A program made the translations under genes and the position numbers. Below are positions 58,556 through 64,000 of a DNA stretch of 64,000 bases, one piece after another. The notes beneath the pieces are model-generated. The model did no database searches, had not been told where the DNA came from, and saw only the letters and a list, made by a program, of their open reading frames with translations. The stretch's first letter is position 1. Each line of letters opens with the position of its first letter. Source of the DNA: Alsobacter soli (lineage in GTDB: Bacteria; Pseudomonadota; Alphaproteobacteria; Rhizobiales; Beijerinckiaceae); the NCBI RefSeq assembly GCF_003004785.1, contig NZ_PVZS01000009.1:1-64000 (forward strand), written 5' to 3'.

Positions 58556-59517
58556 ACTCGACCACTCGTCTTGTCGCCATCATCGTGGCGCTCATCGCGG
58601 TGGTGCTGATCTACAGCTCCACCTTCGTGGTCCAGCAGACGTCGCAGGCGCTGGTCTTCCGCTTTGGCAAGGTGGCGCGCGCGCCCATCACGCAGCCAGG
58701 CCTCTATTTCAAGGCGCCCTTCATCGACGTCGTCGTCGACGTGGACAAGCGCATCCTGGACCTGGAGTTGCCCTCCCAGGAGGTCATCGCCTCTGACCAG
58801 AAGCGGCTCGTGGTTGACGCCTTCACGCGTTACCGGGTGACCGATCCCCTGCGCTTCTACCAGAGCGTGGGCACGGTGAGCGGGGCCAACGCGCGACTGA
58901 CCTCCATCGTGAACTCGACAGTGCGCACGGTTCTTGCCGACGCGAGCTTCACGGCCGTTGTGCGGACCGATCGCCAGGCGCTGATGCACAAGATCCGGGA
59001 TGACGTGAACCGCCAGGCGGCAGGCCTCGGCATGGAGATCGTCGACGTCCGGCTGCGCCGCGCCGACCTGCCCGAGCAGAACAGCCAGGCGGTGTTCCAG
59101 CGCATGCAGACGGAACGCCAGCGCGAGGCGGCCGACATCCGCGCCAACGGCTCGCAGATGGCGCAGACCATCAAGGCCAAGGCCGACCGCGACGTCGTGG
59201 TGCTCCGCGCCGACGCGACCCGCCGGGCGGACGAACTGCGCGGCAGCGGCGAGGCCGAGAAGAACCGCATCCTGGCGGACGCCTTCAACCGGGATCCGGA
59301 CTTCTTCTCCTTCTATCGCTCCATGCAGGCCTATGAAGCGTCGCTGCGTGGGGGCGACACCCGCATGGTGCTGAGCCCGGACTCCGACTTCTTCCGCTAC
59401 TTCGGCGATCCTGTCGCCAAGAAGGACCAGCAGCGCCTGCCGGCCACGCTGGCGCCGTCGCCGGCGCCGGGCGTGTCTACCGCAGCGCCGCCGGCGCCCG
59501 GCGAAGCCAAGCCGTAG
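58552..59517 (+). CDS. hflC: FtsH protease modulator HflC
   Basis: Partner SPFH protein of HflK, 321 residues. The N-terminal helix LVAIIVALIAVVLIYSSTFVV (about residues 5-25) is followed by VQQTSQALVFRFGKVARAPITQPGLYFKAPFIDVVVDVDKRILDLELPSQEVIASDQKRLVVDAFTRYRVTDPLRFYQSVG and IVDVRLRRADLPEQNSQAVFQRMQTERQREAADIRANG, diagnostic of HflC. A Pro/Ala-rich tail ends it. The GTG start overlaps the hflK stop. Confidence 0.95.
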   Translation: MNSTTRLVAIIVALIAVVLIYSSTFVVQQTSQALVFRFGKVARAPITQPGLYFKAPFIDVVVDVDKRILDLELPSQEVIASDQKRLVVDAFTRYRVTDPLRFYQSVGTVSGANARLTSIVNSTVRTVLADASFTAVVRTDRQALMHKIRDDVNRQAAGLGMEIVDVRLRRADLPEQNSQAVFQRMQTERQREAADIRANGSQMAQTIKAKADRDVVVLRADATRRADELRGSGEAEKNRILADAFNRDPDFFSFYRSMQAYEASLRGGDTRMVLSPDSDFFRYFGDPVAKKDQQRLPATLAPSPAPGVSTAAPPAPGEAKP

Positions 59518-59529
59518 GCGGAGAAGCGC

Positions 59530-59724
59530 GTGACCGACTTCCTCGTCGGCGTGGGCCTCGTCTTCGCCATCGAGGGCCTCATGTTCGCTGCCTTCCCGGG
59601 CTTCGTGCGCAGCCGCATGACGAATGTGCTGGCGCTCGGGGAGGGGCCGATGCGGACCGTCGGGATCGTTTCGGCCGTGATTGGCGTCGCCGTCGTGTGG
59701 GTCGCCCGATGGGTGCTCGCCTGA
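59530..59724 (+). CDS. DUF2065 family small membrane protein (YjeT-like)
   Basis: Protein of 64 residues with two hydrophobic helices (FLVGVGLVFAIEGLMFAAFPGFV, about residues 4-26; TVGIVSAVIGVAVVWVARWVLA, about 43-64). DUF2065 members, including YjeT, are often found right after hflKC as here, so a link to the HflKC/FtsH membrane complex is plausible though untested. GTG 59530 with GGAGAAG upstream, 12 nt after hflC. Confidence 0.85.
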   Translation: MTDFLVGVGLVFAIEGLMFAAFPGFVRSRMTNVLALGEGPMRTVGIVSAVIGVAVVWVARWVLA

Positions 59725-59850
59725 ACGCCGATCGCCTCTCGTCGGCGTCCGCATTCCGCCCTAAAATCGTGCGACCCAGAGGGCACTGAACTCGGAGTTT
59801 CGACCGGGGCGCCGGTCGACGCTCACCCACCGAACGACCAGAGGACGTCC

Positions 59851-61344
59851 ATGGCCAAGCCCTTCCTGACCACCCTGAGGCGCACGGCGATCGCCGCTGC
59901 GGCGGCTACGGCCATCGGCGCCGGCGCGATCGGAGCGCCGAGCCTCGCCTACGCACGCAGCGCGCCCGAGTCCTTCGCCGACCTGGCCGAGCAGATCACG
60001 GACGCGGTGGTGAACATCTCGGCTTCGACGACGGTGACCGAGCAACGTTCGGTGCCCATCCCGCAGTTGCCGCCGGGATCGCCCTTCCAGGACTTCTTCG
60101 ACGACTTCTTCAACAATCGCGGCGGCGGGGAGGGAGGCGGGCCGCGTCCCCAGCGCCGGTCCAACTCGCTGGGATCGGGCTTCGTGATCGACCCGGCCGG
60201 CATCGTGATCACCAACAATCACGTGATCGGCGACGCCAACGACGTCACCGTGATCTTCAATGACGGCCGCAAGCTGAAGGCGGAGATCGTCGGCAAGGAT
60301 TCCAAGGTCGACATCGCCGTGCTGCGGGTGAAGCCGGACAAGCCTCTCAAGGCGGTCAAGTTCGGCGACAGCGACAAGGCGCGGATCGGCGACTGGGTGA
60401 TCGCCATCGGCAACCCGTTCGGGCTCGGCGGCTCGGTTTCGGCCGGCATCGTGTCGGCGCGCAACCGCGACATCTCGGACCAGAGCTACGGCCACTACAT
60501 CCAGACCGACGCGGCCATCAACAAGGGCAACTCGGGCGGCCCGCTGTTCAACATGGACGGCGAGGTCATCGGCATCAACACAGCCATTCTGTCCCCGTCG
60601 GGCGGCTCGATCGGCATCGGGTTCTCGGTGCCGTCCAACATGGCCAAGCCGGTCATCGACCAGTTGATCCAGTACGGCGAAACGCGCCGCGGCTGGCTCG
60701 GCGTGCGCATCCAGAACGTGGATGACGCGATCGCGGAGAGCCTCGCGCTCGGGTCGCCGCGGGGCGCGCTGGTCGCCGGCATCGACGACAAGGGCCCCGC
60801 GAAGCCGGCCGGCATCGAGCCCGGCGACGTGATCGTCAAGTTCGATGGCGTCGACGTGAAGGAATCGAAGGACCTGCCGCGGCTCGTGGGCCAGACCCCG
60901 GTCGGCAAGGAGGTCCAGGTCGGGATCGTGCGCAAGGGCCAGGAGATGACCAAGACGGTCAAGCTGGGGCGCCTGGAAGATGGGGAAAAGCAGGCCAAGC
61001 TGTCCAGCGGCGGCAATGGCGGCGGCGACGTCGACAAGCCCACCGTCAAGCGGGCGCTCGGGCTCGAGCTGTCGCCGATGAACGACGAATTGCGCCGTCG
61101 CTACTCCATCAAGGAGAACGTGAAGGGCGTGGTGGTGAGCCGCGTGGACCCGAACTCGCCCGCGGCCGACAAGCGCATTCAGCCGGGCGACGTGATCGTC
61201 GAGGTCCAGCAGGAGCCCGTGACCTCTCCAGACGCGATCACGAAGCGGATCGACGCATTGAAGAAAGACGGCAAGAAGTCGGCCCTTCTGCTCGTGGCGA
61301 ACGCCCAGGGCGAGGTGCGTTTCGTGGCGGTCGGGCTGGACTAA
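59851..61344 (+). CDS. degP: Periplasmic serine protease Do (DegP/MucD type)
   Basis: HtrA-family protease and chaperone of 497 residues. The signal peptide (about residues 1-34, ending AYA-R) is followed by the trypsin-like domain with catalytic triad His124 (ITNNHVIG), Asp154 (KVDIAVLR) and Ser228 (NKGNSGGPLFN). Two PDZ domains follow: TRRGWLGVRIQNVDDAIAESLAL (about residues 274-365) and LGLELSPMNDELRRRYSIKENVKGVVVSRVDPNSPAADKRIQPGDVIV (about 405-497). The basic loop after FFDDFFNNRGGGEGGG is typical. It ends the hflK-hflC-DUF2065-degP group concerned with envelope proteolysis. A strong terminator follows. Confidence 0.94.
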   Translation: MAKPFLTTLRRTAIAAAAATAIGAGAIGAPSLAYARSAPESFADLAEQITDAVVNISASTTVTEQRSVPIPQLPPGSPFQDFFDDFFNNRGGGEGGGPRPQRRSNSLGSGFVIDPAGIVITNNHVIGDANDVTVIFNDGRKLKAEIVGKDSKVDIAVLRVKPDKPLKAVKFGDSDKARIGDWVIAIGNPFGLGGSVSAGIVSARNRDISDQSYGHYIQTDAAINKGNSGGPLFNMDGEVIGINTAILSPSGGSIGIGFSVPSNMAKPVIDQLIQYGETRRGWLGVRIQNVDDAIAESLALGSPRGALVAGIDDKGPAKPAGIEPGDVIVKFDGVDVKESKDLPRLVGQTPVGKEVQVGIVRKGQEMTKTVKLGRLEDGEKQAKLSSGGNGGGDVDKPTVKRALGLELSPMNDELRRRYSIKENVKGVVVSRVDPNSPAADKRIQPGDVIVEVQQEPVTSPDAITKRIDALKKDGKKSALLLVANAQGEVRFVAVGLD

Positions 61345-61370
61345 CCAGCCGCGCCCTATGCCGCACAGCA

Positions 61371-61400
61371 AAAAGCCGGGACTGTGTCCCGGCTTTCTCG
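61371..61400. terminator. Bidirectional terminator after degP
   Basis: AAAGCCGGGA and TCCCGGCTTT (61373-61382 and 61388-61397) form a perfect 10-bp stem with a 5-nt loop, flanked by A and T runs. It serves degP on the plus strand and the glutathione S-transferase gene on the minus strand. Confidence 0.8.
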
Positions 61401-61436
61401 TTTCTGAGCCAGTTCATATATACGGCCTGAGCCGCC

Positions 61437-62075
61437 TCACTCCGGCAGCCGCAGGCCCTCCTTCTCGAAGACACGTCGCACGGCCGGGCGCTCGGCCAGG
61501 CGGCGGGCCAGCGCCGTCCAGTTCGGGTAGTCCGTCGCCATATCGAATCCGAGCGTCGGGCCGCGGCCCCACATCCAGAACACGAGAAGGTAGAGGTCGG
61601 CCACCGAGAGCTTGTCGCCCGCCGCCCAGACGCGGCCGGCGAGGCGCGCGTCCACCTGGGCCCATACGTCCCGGCAGGTGGCGCGGCCCTTCTCCTCGAC
61701 TTCCGCCTTGCCGGCGGCGGATTCCGCGTAGCGCTCCGCGCGGCGCACGTGGGCGTAGCTGACGTGCACGGTGGACGAGCACCAGGCCAGCCACTCGGCG
61801 CAGCGCGCGTCGTCGCGCACGTCCTCGGGCCACAGGCCAGCAGCCGGGTGGCTGCGTGCGACATAACGCAGGATCGCCGGAACTTCCGTGAGCACCCAGT
61901 CGCCGTCCACGAGCGCCGGCACGCGGCCCTTTGGATTGATGGCCAGGTAGGCGGGGGAGCGCTGCTGGTTCTCGGCGAAGTTCACCCGCACGGCCTCGTA
62001 GGTCGCGCCGGCCTCTTCCAGGGCCAGGTGCGCGGCGAGCGAGCACGCGCCGGGCGAATGGTACAGCTTGAGCAT
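61437..62075 (-). CDS. Glutathione S-transferase family protein A
   Basis: Protein of 212 residues. The thioredoxin-fold N-domain is MLKLYHSPGACSLAAHLALEEAGATYEAVRVNF (about residues 1-33), with Ser/Cys in SPGACS as the beta-class glutathione-contact site and INPKGRVPALVDGDWVLTEVPAILRYVA carrying the cis-proline and Glu-Val contact. The helical C-domain has VWAAGDKLSVADLYLLVFWMWGRG with the N-capping motif. Function may be detoxification or oxidative defence; the substrate is unknown. It lies 29 nt downstream of the acetolactate synthase small-subunit gene on the same strand. Confidence 0.88.
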   Translation of the reverse strand: MLKLYHSPGACSLAAHLALEEAGATYEAVRVNFAENQQRSPAYLAINPKGRVPALVDGDWVLTEVPAILRYVARSHPAAGLWPEDVRDDARCAEWLAWCSSTVHVSYAHVRRAERYAESAAGKAEVEEKGRATCRDVWAQVDARLAGRVWAAGDKLSVADLYLLVFWMWGRGPTLGFDMATDYPNWTALARRLAERPAVRRVFEKEGLRLPE

Positions 62076-62104
62076 TGGGGTTTCCTCGGGGGTATGGCTT
62101 TTCT

Positions 62105-62650
62105 TTAGAGCGCTTCGGCGCCGCGGGCCATGGCGGCGATGCCGGTGCGCGAAACCTCGACCAGCCCCACCACCGACATGACGCGCAGGAAGCGCTCGAT
62201 CTCGTCCGTGGTCCCGGTGACCTCGAACACGAAGGACGTCAGGGTGGCGTCGAGGGTCCGGGCGCCGAAAGCGCCGGCCAGGCGCATCGCCTCGACACGG
62301 CTCTCGCCCGTGCCCACCACCTTGACGAGGGCGAGTTCGCGCTCGATCGCCTCGCCCTGGATGGTCAGGTCCACCACCCGGTGCACGGGGACCAACCGGT
62401 CCAGTTGGGCCTTGATCTGGTCGATGACCTGGCCGGTCCCGGTGGTCACGATGGTGATGCGCGAGACATGCTTCTCGTGCTCCGTTTCCGAGACGGTCAG
62501 GCTCTCGATGTTGTAGCCGCGGCCCGAGAACAGCCCCGCGATGCGGGCTAGAACGCCCGGTTCGTTGTCGACGAGCACCGAAAGGGTGTGCCGGGCCTGC
62601 GGTTGGGCCTTGGGCGCGTCGGAGTAGTGGGACTTCATCGGCATGTTCAT
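62105..62650 (-). CDS. ilvH: Acetolactate synthase small (regulatory) subunit
   Basis: Regulatory subunit of acetohydroxyacid synthase; binds valine for feedback inhibition. It has 181 residues. The ACT domain is HTLSVLVDNEPGVLARIAGLFSGRGYNIESLTVSETEHEKHVSRITIVTTG (about residues 21-71), followed by IDQIKAQLDRLVPVHRVVDLT and the C-terminal ALVKVVGTGESRVEAMRLAGAFGARTLDATLTSFVFEVTGTTDEIERFLRVM. The start is ATG 62650 with GAGGCG upstream; the frame open to 63313 overlaps the adjacent transferase gene and is not used. A transferase gene separates it from the large-subunit gene. Confidence 0.94.
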   Translation of the reverse strand: MNMPMKSHYSDAPKAQPQARHTLSVLVDNEPGVLARIAGLFSGRGYNIESLTVSETEHEKHVSRITIVTTGTGQVIDQIKAQLDRLVPVHRVVDLTIQGEAIERELALVKVVGTGESRVEAMRLAGAFGARTLDATLTSFVFEVTGTTDEIERFLRVMSVVGLVEVSRTGIAAMARGAEAL

Positions 62651-62682
62651 CGTCGCCTCGTCTCGCAATCTCGAAAAGACTC

Positions 62683-63363
62683 TCAGCCCCTGAACGGCCC
62701 GACCTGCGGCTCGTCCACTTCGTCGTGCTCCACGATCCACGCCTCCTTCATCCCGGCGTCCTGCCACTCGGAGAATGCGGGATGATCGAGCACCGCGTCC
62801 ATGTAGGCGCGGATGTCGGGATCCACCGGGATCGAATAGCTCTGGAACCGGGCCACCACGGGCGCGTACATGGCGTCGGCGGCCGTGAAGGCGCCGAACA
62901 GGAAGGGTCCGCCCGCGTCGGCGCCGAAGCGCTCGCGCGCCTGCCGCCACAGATGGAGGATCCGGGCGACGTCCGACGCGACGTCCTGGCCCCGGTCCTT
63001 GGCAGCGTAGCGCTTGCGCAGGTTCATGGGGCAGGCGGAGCGCAGCGGTCGGAAGCCAGCGTGCATCTCGGCGGCGATCGTCCGCGCAAAGGCGCGGGCC
63101 TTGATGTCCGCCGGCCAGACCGCCTTCTGGGGGAAGCGGTCGGCGAGATAGTCCATGATCGCGAGCGACTCCCAGACCGTCACGTCGCCATCGACCAGGA
63201 TCGGCACGGTGCGCCCGGCCCCGTAGGCGTCCACGCGGGGGCGGAACTCGGGCGTGTCGAGGGGGATCAGGTCCTCGTCGAACGGAATGCCGAGCGCCCG
63301 CATCAAGATCCAAGGCCGGAGGGACCAGGACGAATAGGCCTTGTTGGCGATGACGAGCTTCAT
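62683..63363 (-). CDS. Glutathione S-transferase family protein B
   Basis: Protein of 226 residues, distinct from protein A. N-domain: MKLVIANKAYSSWSLRPWILMRALGIPFDEDLIPL (about residues 1-35) with the active-site-like Ser in YSSWSLRPW, then VPILVDGDVTVWESLAIMDYLADRFPQKAVWP. C-domain: ADAGGPFLFGAFTAADAMYAPVVARFQSY. The KAYSSWSLRPW signature marks a bacterial transferase-like subgroup of unknown substrate. It lies between the large and small subunit genes of acetolactate synthase, in the same orientation, 32 nt before ilvH. Confidence 0.88.
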   Translation of the reverse strand: MKLVIANKAYSSWSLRPWILMRALGIPFDEDLIPLDTPEFRPRVDAYGAGRTVPILVDGDVTVWESLAIMDYLADRFPQKAVWPADIKARAFARTIAAEMHAGFRPLRSACPMNLRKRYAAKDRGQDVASDVARILHLWRQARERFGADAGGPFLFGAFTAADAMYAPVVARFQSYSIPVDPDIRAYMDAVLDHPAFSEWQDAGMKEAWIVEHDEVDEPQVGPFRG

Positions 63364-63415
63364 GAGGGCGGCTCCTCGGGTCAGAACGGGAGGGCTCGCG
63401 CCCTCCCGCGCAGGC

Positions 63416-64000
63416 TTACACCAGCTCGCGGCCCTTGGCGTCGATGATGTCGCCGGTCTTGCCTTCGAAATCCGGCAGAATCATCTCGTTGTGCGCCTTG
63501 CCCGACGGGATCATGGGGAAGCAGTTCTCTTCCTTGGCCACGATGCAGTCGAAGATGACGGGCTTGGGCGTGTCGATCATCTCCAGGATGGCGTGATCGA
63601 GCTCGGCCGGATCCGAGCAGCGGATGCCGTGGCCGCCATAGGCCTCGGCGAGCTTCACGAAGTCCGGCAGCGCGGCCGAGTAGCTTTCCGAGTAGCGGCC
63701 GCCGTGCAGCAGCTCCTGCCACTGCCGCACCATGCCCATGTACTCGTTGTTGAGGATGAAGATCTTCACCGGCAGCCGGTACTGCAGGGCCGTCGACATC
63801 TCCTGCATGTTCATCAGGATCGACGCCTCGCCGGCGATGTCGATGACGAGCGCGCCCGGGTGGGCCATCTGCGTGCCCACGGCGGCGGGCAGGCCGTAGC
63901 CCATGGTGCCGAGGCCTCCCGAGGTCATCCAGCGGTTCGGCTCCTCGAACTTGAAGTACTGCGCCGCCCACATCTGGTGCTGGCCCACCTCGGTCGTGAC
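63416..64000 (-). CDS. ilvI: Acetolactate synthase large subunit, C-terminal part (cut by window edge)
   Basis: ThDP enzyme condensing pyruvate to acetolactate (or acetohydroxybutyrate) in valine, leucine and isoleucine synthesis. Only the last 194 residues are in the window; the 5' part lies beyond position 64000. The ThDP domain shows [80 protein letters not shown] and [29 protein letters not shown]. The usual GDG/GDA of the ThDP motif reads GEA here. It is followed by a transferase gene and then ilvH. Confidence 0.93.
   Translation of the reverse strand, partial: VTTEVGQHQMWAAQYFKFEEPNRWMTSGGLGTMGYGLPAAVGTQMAHPGALVIDIAGEASILMNMQEMSTALQYRLPVKIFILNNEYMGMVRQWQELLHGGRYSESYSAALPDFVKLAEAYGGHGIRCSDPAELDHAILEMIDTPKPVIFDCIVAKEENCFPMIPSGKAHNEMILPDFEGKTGDIIDAKGRELV

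Noticed and set aside
62651-63313. N-terminal extension of ilvH through the transferase B gene.
   Set aside because: Out of register with a clear transferase; ATG 62650 gives the family-length small subunit.

Overview
The window is a 64 kb piece of a high-GC chromosome from an alphaproteobacterium, most likely of the order Hyphomicrobiales (Rhizobiales). The supporting evidence is the alphaproteobacterial division/cell-wall cluster, a circularly permuted two-piece tmRNA gene whose tag peptide reads ANDNYAPVAVAA, an alphaproteobacterial-type SspB, small DUF2852, DUF4169 and DUF2065 proteins typical of this group, and intergenic palindromic repeats of a type common in these genomes. I cannot name the genus. 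Almost all of the window looks like core genome. I see no prophage, insertion sequence, CRISPR array, tRNA or rRNA.

Layout. 0.3-6.4 kb holds ettA, amn, a B3/B4-domain protein, and an ArsR-methyltransferase regulator translationally coupled to metF. The regulator's start codon lies inside a perfect 22-bp palindrome. 6.4-11.4 kb holds DUF2852, a peptidoglycan amidase and a TerB-DnaJ protein on the minus strand, a glycine-zipper lipoprotein, two related lytic transglycosylases, and rnpB with a well-placed promoter. 11.5-13.5 kb is a membrane chemoreceptor. 13.9-32.8 kb is the dcw cluster in the order mraZ-rsmH-ftsL-ftsI-murE-murF-mraY-murD-ftsW-murG-murC-murB-ddl-ftsQ-ftsA-ftsZ, many of the genes overlapping by 1-4 nt. 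lpxC, bamD, recN and ligA follow (33-39 kb). Three MraZ-type boxes at exact 10-bp spacing sit on the promoter in front of mraZ.

39-54 kb is mixed housekeeping: azlCD, a type-P aminopeptidase, a 76-residue orphan, prmA, a YihY membrane protein, a UvrD/PcrA helicase, a LysE exporter, a thioesterase, a GlcD-type FAD oxidase and a very large AsmA protein. 53.9-55.3 kb (minus strand) is a trans-translation block: ssrA, sspB, DUF4169 and a ribbon-helix-helix protein. 55.4-61.3 kb holds thyA-GNAT-folA followed by the membrane proteolysis group hflK-hflC-DUF2065-degP. The last 2.6 kb (minus strand) carries the 3' part of the acetolactate synthase large subunit and its small subunit, with glutathione S-transferase genes between and after them.

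Functionally the window is dominated by peptidoglycan precursor synthesis, septation and envelope assembly, with protein quality control (tmRNA/SspB, HflKC, DegP) and one-carbon/thymidylate metabolism (metF, thyA, folA) at the edges. I found no clear new multi-gene system. The best leads are regulatory: the start-codon palindrome at arsR-metF, a rare-codon island with an inverted repeat inside ddl just upstream of ftsQAZ, nested GTAAC/GTTAC repeats in front of lpxC, and the ssrA-sspB operon with its two uncharacterised small proteins.
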